From Poriferisodalis sp965262965 (GTDB taxonomy: Bacteria; Actinomycetota; Acidimicrobiia; Acidimicrobiales; Poriferisodalaceae): DNA of 64,000 bases. Of this stretch, positions 1 to 9,071 are shown in pieces. The notes under the pieces are model-generated. The model ran no database searches. It had not been told where the DNA came from and worked only from the letters and a program-made list of their open reading frames with translations. The stretch is from contig NZ_OZ253573.1 of the NCBI RefSeq assembly GCF_965262965.1, positions 2,232,001 to 2,296,000 on the forward strand, in the 5' to 3' direction. The translations under genes and the position numbers were made by a program. The number at the start of each line of letters is the position of its first letter. The first letter of the stretch is position 1.

Positions 1-918
1 ACCGGCTGCTTGATCGCCGTACGCGATGTGAGCTTCCGTGTCTCCGCTGGCGAGACCTTCGTGGTGATGGGACTGTCCGGTTCAGGCAAATCGACGCTGG
101 TGCGCTGCGTCTCTCGCCTGATCGAGCCCACCGCAGGCGACGTGACCGTGTGCGGGACGGCTCTCGCCGACGTCAGCGACGCAGAGTTGCGCGACCTGCG
201 GCGCCAGAAGATGTCCATGGTGTTCCAGCACTTCGGCCTCTTCCCGCATCGCCGGGTCCTTGACAACGTCGCGTACGGCCTTGAAGTGCAGGGCATCGGC
301 CGCGACGAGCGTCACGAACGAGCGCGCAGCGTTCTCGACACGGTGGGCCTCGACGGCTGGGGCGACCACTACCCCCAGCAGCTCAGCGGCGGGATGCAGC
401 AGCGTGTCGGGCTGGCGCGCGCCTTGGCGGTCGAACCCGAGGTGCTCTTCTTCGACGAGCCGTTCTCGGCGCTGGACCCATTGATCCGTCGCGATATGCA
501 GGACGAGCTGGTCGCGCTCCAACAGGAACTGCAGCGCACGATCGTGTTCATCACTCACGACTTCGCCGAAGCGTTGCGGCTCGCGGATCGCATCGCGATC
601 ATGAGCGACGGCGTGTTCACCCAGGTCGGCACACCGCTCGAGATCCTGACCGAGCCGGCAAACGATTACGTCAAGGCCTTCACCCAGGACGCCCCGATCG
701 CGAAGGTGCTCCAAGCCTGTTCGCTCATGCGGCCCCTGGGCGACACCGTGCCCGACCCGCTGTGGCCGAGGCTCGAAGAAACAGCGTCGCTGGAGACAGC
801 ACTGCCCCATCTGCTGTCCGAGGACCGCCCGGTCGTCATCTGCAACCGCACCGGTGAGGCCGTCGGCCTGCTCCATGGCGATGACGTCGCAGCGATATTG
901 CAGCAGAACCTGCGATGA
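1..918 (+). CDS. proV: Glycine betaine/proline-type ABC transporter ATP-binding protein (5' partial)
   Basis: ATPase subunit of an osmoprotectant importer (ProV/OpuAA family), acting on the cytoplasmic face with the permease encoded next to it. Visible motifs: Walker A GLSGSGKST near the window's left edge, the signature LSGGMQQRVGLARAL, Walker B VLFFDEP and the switch histidine in ITHDF. The C-terminal ~80 residues resemble a single weak CBS-like tail, as in ProV regulatory domains. The reading frame is open from base 1, and in ProV homologues about 50 residues precede this point. The true start is therefore probably left of the window, and the TTG at 10 is not the real start. The stop overlaps the permease start by 4 bp (ATGA), indicating translational coupling. 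No substrate-binding protein is seen here. Confidence 0.9.
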   Translation, partial: TGCLIAVRDVSFRVSAGETFVVMGLSGSGKSTLVRCVSRLIEPTAGDVTVCGTALADVSDAELRDLRRQKMSMVFQHFGLFPHRRVLDNVAYGLEVQGIGRDERHERARSVLDTVGLDGWGDHYPQQLSGGMQQRVGLARALAVEPEVLFFDEPFSALDPLIRRDMQDELVALQQELQRTIVFITHDFAEALRLADRIAIMSDGVFTQVGTPLEILTEPANDYVKAFTQDAPIAKVLQACSLMRPLGDTVPDPLWPRLEETASLETALPHLLSEDRPVVICNRTGEAVGLLHGDDVAAILQQNLR

Positions 919-2921
919 CCGCGGTTGATCCTGCTACCAGGCCCGGTCGCAACGGGCTCGGCAGCAGGGCCGTGGAGCTGGGCCGCACGGCCGGTCGCAA
1001 CCCGTTGAAGCTGCTGGGCATCGTCCTTGCAGCAGTGGCAACAGCCATGATCGTGGTGGGCGTCGGCGCCTCCGTCGGCACCTTTCCCGAGTCCTGGGAC
1101 ATCGGTCTGGCCGAGCCCATCGACCGGACGCGGCGATGGCTCATCAACAATCAGACATCGCACTGGCTGTACACCGTGCTGCTGAATCCGGTGACTGACC
1201 TCGCGGACGCCGGCATCCGGCAGTTCGAAACGATTCTCGAGTGGTTCCCGTGGTACGTGTACCCCGTCCTGACGGGCCTCGGGCTGTGGCGTGTCCGCGG
1301 CCGGACCGCCGGGGCGGTGGGCTTTTGTGGCATCGCGCTCATCGGCGTGATGGACCTGTGGCACGAAGGCTTCGCCACGCTCGCGCTGATGGGCGTCGCC
1401 GTGTTCGTCTCGCTCTGCTGTGGCATCCCGCTGGGCATCGCGGCGTGGCGCAACGACCGGTTCGCCGGCGTGCTGCGTCCGACGCTCGACGCCATGCAGA
1501 CGATGCCGGGTTTCGTCTACTTGATCCCGTTCGTGCTGCTGTTCGGCATCGGCCGTGTGCCGGCGCTGATTGCCACGGTGGTCTTCGCCTTGCCGCCTGT
1601 CGTGCGGTTGACCGATATCGGTCTGCGCAACGTCGAGGTGACGATGGTGGAGGCCTCTGAGATGTTCGGCGCGACCGAGCGTCAGACATTGCGTCTCGTG
1701 CGCATCCCGGCGGCGCGGCCGGCGATCCTGGCGGGCGTCAACCAGACGACCATGCTGGCGATGAGCATGGTGGTGATCGCCGCCTTCATCGGCTCGGGCG
1801 GTCTCGGTCAGGACGTCTTGCGTGCCATGCGGGACATCGACGTCGGCGAGGCCTCGGAGGCCGGCATCGCCATCGTCATCATGGCGATCGTCCTCGATCG
1901 GTTCTCCAACGGCATCGCGACACTGGGCCAGCAGGGTGCTGCTGACCGAGACGCCAAGTCGAGCGCCGATGCACGCAACATCCGCTGGCTGGCAGCGGCG
2001 GCCTCGCTGGTGGCGCTGGTCGGTGGCATTGCCGGGCACAACGAGTTTCCGGAATCTCTGGAGTGGCACTTCGCGCCCTACATCAACGACGTGACGGGCT
2101 GGACTCGCGACAACCTCTACGACATCTGGGGAACCGGCATCGGGACCGGGCCGTTCAGTGATTTTGTGACCATCTATATGGTGACGCCACTGCGGGAATT
2201 GTTCTCCTCCGGCATCCCGTGGCCGGCCATGATCGGCATCGGCGTGCTGGGCGGACTGCTGGCACGCGGGCCGGGACTGGCGTTCGGCATCGGTGCGTCA
2301 CTGTTCAGCATCGGGCTGCTGGGCATGTGGGAGCTGTCGATGGACACGCTCGCGCAGACCATCGTCGCGGTGGCGGTCACGCTGGCGCTGGGGGTGCCGC
2401 TGGGCATCGGGGCCTCGCACCACGACCGCTTTCGGTCACTGCTGAACCCGGTGCTCGACTTCCTGCAGACGATCCCGAGCTTCGTGCTGCTCGTACCGGT
2501 CATCACGCTGTTCCACGTCGGGCGCATTCCCGGCATCATCGCTTCGGTCCTGTACGCGCTTCCGGCGGCGGCCCACTACACCGATCTGGGACTGCGACGG
2601 GTGCCCGCTGAGGTCCACGAGGCCGCGGAGAGCTTCGGCGCCACTCGCACGCAGCGCCTGCGGCGCGTCGAGCTGCCGCTGGCTGCTCCCGAACTGATGG
2701 TGGCGGTCAACCAGACGATCATGCTGGTGCTCGCCATGGTGGTGATCGCCGGCTTGGTCGGCGGCGGCGGGCTCGGACTCGAGACCGTCAATGCCCTGCG
2801 CCGCAGCGACGCGGTCGGCCGCGGCTTCGAAGCGGGCATCGCCATCGTGCTGCTCGCCGGCATCCTCGACCGCCTCACCCGAGCCGTCGCCGACCGTCTC
2901 CGCCCACCCCCTGCGGTGTGA
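915..2921 (+). CDS. proW: Glycine betaine ABC transporter permease, two fused permease domains
   Basis: Integral membrane permease of the osmoprotectant importer. At 668 residues it is about twice the usual ProW length and contains two complete binding-protein-dependent permease domains. The first lies at about residues 145-330, with MPGFVYLIPFVLLFGIGR, the EAA-type loop ASEMFGAT and NQTTMLAMSMVVIA. The second lies at about 470-655, with IPSFVLLVPVITLF, AESFGAT and NQTIMLVLAMVVIAG. Each has its own coupling loop, so one polypeptide may supply both halves of the transmembrane channel. It overlaps the upstream ATPase by 4 bp. Choline or betaine uptake is inferred from family only. Confidence 0.88.
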   Translation: MTAVDPATRPGRNGLGSRAVELGRTAGRNPLKLLGIVLAAVATAMIVVGVGASVGTFPESWDIGLAEPIDRTRRWLINNQTSHWLYTVLLNPVTDLADAGIRQFETILEWFPWYVYPVLTGLGLWRVRGRTAGAVGFCGIALIGVMDLWHEGFATLALMGVAVFVSLCCGIPLGIAAWRNDRFAGVLRPTLDAMQTMPGFVYLIPFVLLFGIGRVPALIATVVFALPPVVRLTDIGLRNVEVTMVEASEMFGATERQTLRLVRIPAARPAILAGVNQTTMLAMSMVVIAAFIGSGGLGQDVLRAMRDIDVGEASEAGIAIVIMAIVLDRFSNGIATLGQQGAADRDAKSSADARNIRWLAAAASLVALVGGIAGHNEFPESLEWHFAPYINDVTGWTRDNLYDIWGTGIGTGPFSDFVTIYMVTPLRELFSSGIPWPAMIGIGVLGGLLARGPGLAFGIGASLFSIGLLGMWELSMDTLAQTIVAVAVTLALGVPLGIGASHHDRFRSLLNPVLDFLQTIPSFVLLVPVITLFHVGRIPGIIASVLYALPAAAHYTDLGLRRVPAEVHEAAESFGATRTQRLRRVELPLAAPELMVAVNQTIMLVLAMVVIAGLVGGGGLGLETVNALRRSDAVGRGFEAGIAIVLLAGILDRLTRAVADRLRPPPAV

Positions 2922-3202
2922 TCCCGCCGGACTGGGGCCCGTCTGCGGTAGTTGCATCGGAGCTGACCGCCCTGATCGCCCTCCTTCGTTTGCAGAGGTC
3001 GTGGCTACGGTGGGCTTGATGGCTGGTTCCGCCCGATTTCGCTCCGCTCTTTGCACGTCTTTCGTACGTCGCCGACGGGGTCGACACTTCTGACCTCGAC
3101 AGCATCGTCCCGGTCTTCGACAGTGTCAGCTCCGACAGCGAATGCAGCACGACACAGAGCTTCTCGTGGACCGCCGCTCAGTACGGCACGCTCCGCGAGG
3201 TC

Positions 3203-3679
3203 ATGGCCGCTGGCGACGGTCCCCAGATCCTGCAGCTCGACGACGGCTGGCACTTCGAGCTCAGCGGCAGCTTCATGGACCAGGGTCCTTCTGATGGTGA
3301 GGTCGCGCAGCTCTCCTCGTTGGGCCTGGCCCCGCCGACGGACATCATTTCGGTGACGCTCCCGGGTGAGCCGGTTGAGCACAACGCCGACATAGCGGCC
3401 GGCTCGACGTTCAGTTGGGAATTCAACCTGACGGACCCACAAAGCGCTCCCGAGCGACTTGTGGCCCAAACCGGACCCAGCAGCGGCGGGATCGGCTACG
3501 TCGGCATCGTGGTGCTCATCGTGGCAATCGTCGGGGTGCTTGCGGCGCTCGTCAGCCTGCGCAAGCGCCGCAAGACCCCGCAGAACGATGCGGACGACAG
3601 CAATGCCGAGCCAGCCGCCACCCAGCCAGATGCCAAGTCCGATGCTCCGGATGATGCGTCAGCCGGAGGCGCGGCCTGA
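3203..3679 (+). CDS. LppM-like membrane-anchored protein, N-terminus missing or uncertain
   Basis: The 158-residue product has the C-terminal half of an LppM-type domain (ISVTLPGEPVEHNAD followed by a tryptophan-containing strand), one transmembrane helix at about residues 97-117 (IGYVGIVVLIVAIVGVLAAL) and a charged, Ala/Asp-rich cytoplasmic tail. The same frame stays open and protein-like back to about 3020 (translation SYVADGVDTSDLDSIVPVFD within it) but contains no ATG, GTG or TTG start there. Family members begin with a lipoprotein signal peptide, which is absent here. It is either a 5'-truncated remnant or is initiated at a rare codon. The ATG at 3203 is only the first conventional start. 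Confidence 0.5.
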   Translation: MAAGDGPQILQLDDGWHFELSGSFMDQGPSDGEVAQLSSLGLAPPTDIISVTLPGEPVEHNADIAAGSTFSWEFNLTDPQSAPERLVAQTGPSSGGIGYVGIVVLIVAIVGVLAALVSLRKRRKTPQNDADDSNAEPAATQPDAKSDAPDDASAGGAA

Positions 3680-3698
3680 GCCAGTGGTCGCCGCGGCG

Positions 3699-4901
3699 TT
3701 AACTCGGAGGCGCTGCAGGGGCGTAGCGAGCACCGGGACCGAGACGGGATGCCAGCACGACGGCCGCAAGCGCCAGCGGCAGCTGCCACGACAATGCCAT
3801 CCGGATGTCGCCGGTGATATCGCCCAGGATTCCCACGGCGGGTTTCGCAACGGCGGTCAACAAGCCGGAGACCCCGAACACCACTCCGATGCTCGCCCCG
3901 GTCTGGGTGGGTGGCGCCAGCTGGCTGGCCATCGCCAGCGACACCGGGAACAGGCTGAACATGCAGAATGAAATGCCGCCGATGGCAACCAGCGAGAACG
4001 CTCCGTCGGTGAGCGCGAACAGCGCCACGAACAGTGTTGTACCGACGGCCGCGATCATCATCACCGTGCGGCCACCGACTCGATCAGACGCCCAGCCTCC
4101 CAGCGGCTGCGCCACGACACCGACCAGCAGGATGACGGTCAGAATCACGCCGGCATCGTTGGTGTCCCAACCCTCGTCGACGAGCATCTTCACCGAGAAG
4201 TTGATGAAGCTCATGCCCACCATGGCCACTGCCCCGAACGACAGGGAGAGCATCAGCAGCGGTGCGCTGAACGCGGCGCGCAGCCGCACTGCCGGCGCGG
4301 CGGGAATCTCGCGGAGTCGCCATTGCAGAATCGCTGCCGCGATCACCATCGGAATGGCCAATGCCACCATGGTCAGCCGCCAGTTCAGCACCGAGACCGC
4401 CAGCACCACCGCCGCCGGCGCCGCGAAGTGCCCGAACGAGCCGCCCCAGCCGTGCAGACCCAGCATGCGCCCGCGCTTGTCGGGGTAGGCCGAGACGATG
4501 AACGCCGTGGCCTGCGGATGGTAGGTAGCGCCTCCGAGACCGCAGAACAGGCTCACCGCGACGATCAACCAGAAGCTCGGCGACGCCGCCATGCCCAAGA
4601 ACCCGACTGCACCGATCAAGAAGCCGAAGACCAAGATCCACCGCCGCCGGCCCCTGCGGTCGGCCTCGCCGCCAACCAGCGGCGACAGCACACCAGTCAG
4701 AAGGGTGAACGCGAACGACAGCACGCCCAGGTCCGTGTAGCTCAAGTTGAACTCGTCGGCCAAGGCGGGGAGGAACGCTGGGAGAACCGTCACGTAGAAA
4801 TCGTTGATGGCATGCACCCCGACCAGAACCGTCAGAACAGTCCGAGGCCGCACGGCAACCTCATCGGCTACGAGGCGCCGCTCCGCTGCTGATTCGCGCA
4901 C
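3699..4901 (-). CDS. MFS transporter, fosmidomycin-resistance (Fsr)-like
   Basis: Twelve-helix major facilitator protein of 400 residues. Helix 1 contains GVHAINDFYVTVLPAFLPAL and the loop after helix 2 carries the MFS signature EADRRGRRR. GLGGATYHPQATAFI in helix 4 resembles the HPxA motif of the Fsr/fosmidomycin-resistance subfamily. The substrate is unknown; proton-coupled drug or metabolite export is typical. The start is GTG at 4901, leaving a hydrophilic N-terminus of about 18 residues. It is co-directional with the pyrophosphatase gene but 90 bp away from its stop, so it may or may not be co-transcribed. Confidence 0.8.
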   Translation of the reverse strand: MRESAAERRLVADEVAVRPRTVLTVLVGVHAINDFYVTVLPAFLPALADEFNLSYTDLGVLSFAFTLLTGVLSPLVGGEADRRGRRRWILVFGFLIGAVGFLGMAASPSFWLIVAVSLFCGLGGATYHPQATAFIVSAYPDKRGRMLGLHGWGGSFGHFAAPAAVVLAVSVLNWRLTMVALAIPMVIAAAILQWRLREIPAAPAVRLRAAFSAPLLMLSLSFGAVAMVGMSFINFSVKMLVDEGWDTNDAGVILTVILLVGVVAQPLGGWASDRVGGRTVMMIAAVGTTLFVALFALTDGAFSLVAIGGISFCMFSLFPVSLAMASQLAPPTQTGASIGVVFGVSGLLTAVAKPAVGILGDITGDIRMALSWQLPLALAAVVLASRLGPGARYAPAAPPS

Positions 4902-4991
4902 GACAGCGGACGCTACGCCACTGGTCGGCAGTATGTACCCGAGCGCGATGCAGATGTCGGGCTCGCGGAACTTGCCGAAGCCGCTAGGCGG

Positions 4992-7112
4992 TTAGATGAA
5001 GGCGGGGACGAAGACCAGGCTGACGATGGTCATCACCTTGATGAGGATGTTCATCGCCGGGCCTGAGGTGTCCTTGAACGGGTCGCCGATGGTGTCGCCG
5101 ACCACGGCTGCAGCGTGCGCATCTGTGCCCTTGCCGCCGTGGGCGCCTGCCTCGATGTACTTCTTAGCATTGTCCCAGGCACCGCCCGAGTTGGCCATGT
5201 AGATGGCCAGCAGGAAGCCGGTCACCACTGCCCCGGCCAGGAAACCGCCGAGGGCGTTCACGTCGATGAACCCAATCACCAACGGCAACACGATGGCCAG
5301 GCCGCCGGGCAGCAGCATCTCCCGCAGCGCTGCTTGGGTGGAGATGTCCACGCAGCGGCGGCTGTCAGGCTTTACACCGGGCTCGCCTTCCCGCAGGCCC
5401 GGGATCTCGGCGAACTGGCGACGGACCTCCACGATCATCGCTTGCGCTGCCCGACCGACGGACGACATGGTGAGCGCTGCGAAGATGAACGGCGTCATCG
5501 CACCCAAGAACAGCCCGATGGTGACCGCCGTGTCGTTGATATCCAAGAACACCTTGTCGCCGGCGGTCAGGCTGAACGACTTGAACAGTGCCAGTGCCGT
5601 CACCGCGGCTGAGCCGACGGCGAAGCCCTTGGCAACCGCAGCGGTCGTGTTGCCCAGCGAGTCGAGGCTGTCGGTGACGCTGCGCACTTCGGGTGGCAGT
5701 TGGGCCATCTCCGCGATGCCGCCCGCGTTATCGGCGATGGGTCCATAGGCGTCCACCGCCACGATGACTCCGGTGACCGACAGCATGCCGATGGCCGCCA
5801 GCGACACGCCGTACAGCCCGATCTCGTTGCCGGCGTCGCCGAAGGCCATCCCGCCGAACAGGTACGACAGGCCGATCATCGCCACCACGAGCACGACCGC
5901 CGGCAGCGTGGAGAGCTTGCCCTGTGCAATGCCTTCAATCACCACGGTGGCGGGCCCGGTCTCGGACTGCTGCGCGATGCCCTTGACGGGCTTGAAGTGC
6001 TCGGAGGTGAAGTACTCGGAGGTGAGCCCGATGGCCCAGCCGCCGAACAGACCCACGATGATGGTCAGTGCCAGGAAGATCGGGGCGCTGAGTACCAAGG
6101 CATCAGTGTCGTCGCCGAAGGTCGGGTTGCCGCTGAACAGCACCAGCGTGCCGACGACGGAGAACACCACCGTGAGCGCCATGGCGACGTACTGACCGGT
6201 GTGCAATTGCCCTGCCAGGCTGCGGCCTTCGCGGCCACGCACGAAGAGCGCTCCGACGATCGAGGCGATCATGCCGAGCGCCCCGATCAAGACCGGGTAC
6301 ATGAGGAGCCCCTCGGCATCGCCGAAATCGGAGGCCAAGCTGTCGCCCTCCAAGAAGACCGGTACCAGCAGCGAGGCGAGCACCACCGGCGCCACGATCG
6401 ATCCGGCGTAGGACTCGAACAGGTCCGCACCCATGCCGGCGACGTCGCCGACGTTGTCGCCGACCGCGTCGGCGATGGTGGCGGGGTTGCGGGGATCGTC
6501 CTCGGGGATGCCGGCTTCCACCTTGCCCACGAGGTCGCCGCCCACGTCGGCTGCCTTGGTGTAGATGCCGCCGCCGATGCGGGCGAACAGCGCGATCGAA
6601 CTGGCACCCAGCCCGAACGCGGCCACTACCTGGAAGGCCTGGTCCACGCCGAACCACTTGACCCACAGCAGATAGTTGAAGCTGATGCCCAGCAGTGCCA
6701 GGCCCGCCACAGTGAAGCCCATGACCGCGCCGCCCTTGAATGCAAGCGGCAGCGCCTTGGCTGCGCCTTGCCGGGCCGCCTGGGCCGTGCGGGTGTTTGC
6801 CGCAGTGGCGATTCGCATGCCGATGAAGCCCGCAACCGACGAGAGCACCGCTCCCATCAGGTAGGCGAAGCTGGCAGCAGGCCGGCCATCGATCGGCACT
6901 ACGAGCAGCAGCACGAACATCGCAGCCACGAAGACCGACACCCACTGGTACTCGCGCCGCAGGAACGCCATGGCGCCTTCGCGGATGGCAGCGCCGATCT
7001 CGCGCATCAGGTCGGTGCCTTGATCGGCCTTCATCACCACCTTGGCGAAGTAGTACGCCAACAGCAACGCCAGCACGGAGGCAATCAGGGCCAGATACGG
7101 AACAGCAGTCAC
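4992..7112 (-). CDS. hppA: Membrane-bound ion-translocating pyrophosphatase
   Basis: Hydrolyses PPi to pump H+ or Na+ across the cytoplasmic membrane. The 706 residues and ~16 helices are typical. Seen: the substrate loop DVGGDLVGKVEAGIPEDDPRN, then DNVGDVAGMGADLFE, DAYGPIADNAGGIAEMA, and DTIGDPFKDTSGPAMN near the C-terminus. The potassium-dependence signature reads GNTTAAVAKGF, with alanine where K+-independent enzymes carry lysine, so a K+-dependent enzyme is inferred. Ion specificity cannot be settled by eye. GTG start at 7112 with a GAGAGG ribosome-binding site 5-10 bases upstream. It sits downstream of nhaA on the same strand. Confidence 0.95.
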   Translation of the reverse strand: MTAVPYLALIASVLALLLAYYFAKVVMKADQGTDLMREIGAAIREGAMAFLRREYQWVSVFVAAMFVLLLVVPIDGRPAASFAYLMGAVLSSVAGFIGMRIATAANTRTAQAARQGAAKALPLAFKGGAVMGFTVAGLALLGISFNYLLWVKWFGVDQAFQVVAAFGLGASSIALFARIGGGIYTKAADVGGDLVGKVEAGIPEDDPRNPATIADAVGDNVGDVAGMGADLFESYAGSIVAPVVLASLLVPVFLEGDSLASDFGDAEGLLMYPVLIGALGMIASIVGALFVRGREGRSLAGQLHTGQYVAMALTVVFSVVGTLVLFSGNPTFGDDTDALVLSAPIFLALTIIVGLFGGWAIGLTSEYFTSEHFKPVKGIAQQSETGPATVVIEGIAQGKLSTLPAVVLVVAMIGLSYLFGGMAFGDAGNEIGLYGVSLAAIGMLSVTGVIVAVDAYGPIADNAGGIAEMAQLPPEVRSVTDSLDSLGNTTAAVAKGFAVGSAAVTALALFKSFSLTAGDKVFLDINDTAVTIGLFLGAMTPFIFAALTMSSVGRAAQAMIVEVRRQFAEIPGLREGEPGVKPDSRRCVDISTQAALREMLLPGGLAIVLPLVIGFIDVNALGGFLAGAVVTGFLLAIYMANSGGAWDNAKKYIEAGAHGGKGTDAHAAAVVGDTIGDPFKDTSGPAMNILIKVMTIVSLVFVPAFI

Positions 7113-7176
7113 AGAGACCTCTCAGTGTCGCGTCGAGTTCGGGGCATCGAGGGGGATCGAAGCACGGGGAGCGAGG

Positions 7177-8568
7177 CTAGCTATCGGTGGCTGCAGACTC
7201 CGGCGGCATGCTGTCGTCGCTCATCATGGCGAGCGTTGTCTCGTCGGGGTGATCGCCCGCCTTGCCCGACAGCGCCAGTATCACGAGCGCTGCCACGCCC
7301 GCGCCGGCGGAGGCGACCAAAATGCCGATCTTGGCGAGGTTGGTGATGCCGCCGTCGTCGAACGCCAAGCCCGTGATGAAGATCGACACGGTGAACCCGA
7401 TGCCTGCGGCGAAGCCCATGCCGATGAACTGCGGCCAGTTCATTCCCTCGGGCAGGTTGAATCCGAAGCGGGTCGCTACCCAGGTGAACAGCGTGATCCC
7501 CACCGGCTTGCCAATGACCAGGCCCGCCACCACGCCCCAGGTAACCGGCGAGCCTGCGGCATCGGAGATCGCGTCGCCCGACAGCGGCACGCCAGCGTTC
7601 GCGAGGGCGAACAGCGGCACGATGAGAAATGCCGTGAACGGGTGGAACATCGTCTCCAGCCGTTCAGTCATCGGCACGGATTCCTGCACCAGGAACGACG
7701 CTTGGTGGACTTGCTCGATGCTGGGACGTTCCGGCAGATGGTCCACCACGTCCTGAGCCTGCCCCCGGCCGAGCAGCGGCCTGGCAGGCGTCAGCAGGCC
7801 CAGCGCGACACCAGCGATGGTGGCATGGACACCCGATTCGAGCGTGGCGTACCAGGCAACCAAACCGATCACCCAGTAGATCTCGAGGGCCCAAACCCGC
7901 ATCACGGTGAGCAGCCTGATGACCACGAGGAGCGCGACGGCGAGCAGCAGCCACTTGAGATTCAGGTCGCTCGTGTAGAAGATGGCGATCACGGCAATGG
8001 CGCCGATGTCGTCGACGATGGCCAAGGTCAGCAAGAACAGCTTCAGCATCGGCGGAATCCGTGAGCCCAGCAGCGCCACCACGCCCACGGCGAACGCGAT
8101 GTCGGTGGCCATCGGGATGCCCCAACCTGACGCGGCCTCGCCGGACGGATTGAGCATGAAGTACAGCAGCGCCGGCGCGACCATCCCGCCGATTGCGGCA
8201 ATCGCCGGCAGCGTGGCCGCGCGCACGCTTGCCAGATATCCCGTCACCAGCTCGCGCTTGATCTCGAGGCCGACCACGAAGAAGAACAACGCCATGAGCG
8301 CGTCGTTCACGAACTCCTCGAGTGTGAGCGGATGCAGGTGAAAACCGCCGACCGAGATGTCGATGTGCGTGTGCCAGAAGTCGACGTAGGCGTCGCTCCA
8401 GGGCGAATTTGCCCAGATGAGCGCTGCCGCGGTCGCCAGCAGCAACAGCACGCTGCCAGCCACCTCACGGTGGACGAACTTCAAGATCGGCCGCGCCAAA
8501 AAGCGAGCAAGCCGGCTGTCCCCGCCAGCGAAAGTCTCCCGCTGATACGGGTACTCCGGTACGGCCAT
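7177..8568 (-). CDS. nhaA: Na+/H+ antiporter NhaA
   Basis: Electrogenic sodium/proton antiporter of the inner membrane, 463 residues. The hallmark aspartates are visible: TDIAFAVGV (equivalent of E. coli Asp133) and VDDIGAIAVIAIFY (the Asp163/Asp164 pair that binds Na+). NEGVMALFF-like helix 2 appears as VNDALMALFFFVVGLEIKREL. The extended C-terminus (~40 residues beyond the E. coli protein) is Ala/Gly-rich then acidic. ATG start at 8568. It precedes hppA on the same strand, forming a sodium/proton homeostasis pair. Confidence 0.94.
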   Translation of the reverse strand: MAVPEYPYQRETFAGGDSRLARFLARPILKFVHREVAGSVLLLLATAAALIWANSPWSDAYVDFWHTHIDISVGGFHLHPLTLEEFVNDALMALFFFVVGLEIKRELVTGYLASVRAATLPAIAAIGGMVAPALLYFMLNPSGEAASGWGIPMATDIAFAVGVVALLGSRIPPMLKLFLLTLAIVDDIGAIAVIAIFYTSDLNLKWLLLAVALLVVIRLLTVMRVWALEIYWVIGLVAWYATLESGVHATIAGVALGLLTPARPLLGRGQAQDVVDHLPERPSIEQVHQASFLVQESVPMTERLETMFHPFTAFLIVPLFALANAGVPLSGDAISDAAGSPVTWGVVAGLVIGKPVGITLFTWVATRFGFNLPEGMNWPQFIGMGFAAGIGFTVSIFITGLAFDDGGITNLAKIGILVASAGAGVAALVILALSGKAGDHPDETTLAMMSDDSMPPESAATDS

Positions 8569-8645
8569 ACGGGCGCACAGGATACGGCCACCGTCGCTGG
8601 TGCCTTGCCGCCGATCAGCCTCCGGGGTGCCTCGTCAGCGGATGT

Positions 8646-9014
8646 TCAGTCGACCGAAAGACGCTCCATGGCGTCCTGTATCCCGGGAGCCATTTCGAAG
8701 AGCGGCTCGACACCGGTGTCGACCAGCGTGTCGTTGATTTCAGGGTCCGTGACGACCAGCGACATTCGCCCGTCTGCACCCTGACAGCGCCGCCGCACAT
8801 CAAGCAGCACGCCGAGGACGACCGGTGCCAGCAAGTCGACATCGGACAGGTCGATGATGAGCCTCGGCGGCGATCCCGCGGCCGCCAGCGCCGACCGCAG
8901 CGCACTGTCCAGCGACGCAATGGCCCCCAGATCGAGTTCGCCATGCGGGGTCACGACGACGACACCCGAACCGTCTGACGCGGTGACTGTGCGCTCAGAG
9001 ATGCCGGAGATCAC
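8646..9014 (-). CDS. STAS-domain protein, anti-anti-sigma-like, lacking the phosphoserine motif
   Basis: A 122-residue single STAS domain of the SpoIIAA/RsbV type: a GELDLGAIASLDSALRSAL first segment, then the strand LIIDLSDVDLLAP and VVLGVLLDVRRRCQG. In SpoIIAA-like antagonists the segment after IDLS is typically F-x-D-S-S-G, with the first serine phosphorylated. Here it is DLLAPVVLG, so the acceptor serine is missing. It may be a structural or sensory STAS protein rather than a classical partner-switch antagonist. GTG start at 9014. It is followed by nhaA on the same strand. Confidence 0.75.
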   Translation of the reverse strand: MISGISERTVTASDGSGVVVVTPHGELDLGAIASLDSALRSALAAAGSPPRLIIDLSDVDLLAPVVLGVLLDVRRRCQGADGRMSLVVTDPEINDTLVDTGVEPLFEMAPGIQDAMERLSVD

Positions 9015-9071
9015 TGCGGCCCCCCACGCCGTCGGCGCCGGGGCTGCTGGGTCATGTGCCCGAGGTCCAGC

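Noticed and set aside
666..2069. 467-codon minus-strand open frame over the permease gene
   Set aside because: Arg/His-rich composition typical of the antisense of a high-GC gene; the plus-strand transporter is unambiguous.
5700..7346. 548-codon plus-strand open frame opposite hppA
   Set aside because: Antisense shadow rich in His, Asp and Glu; hppA motifs are complete on the other strand.
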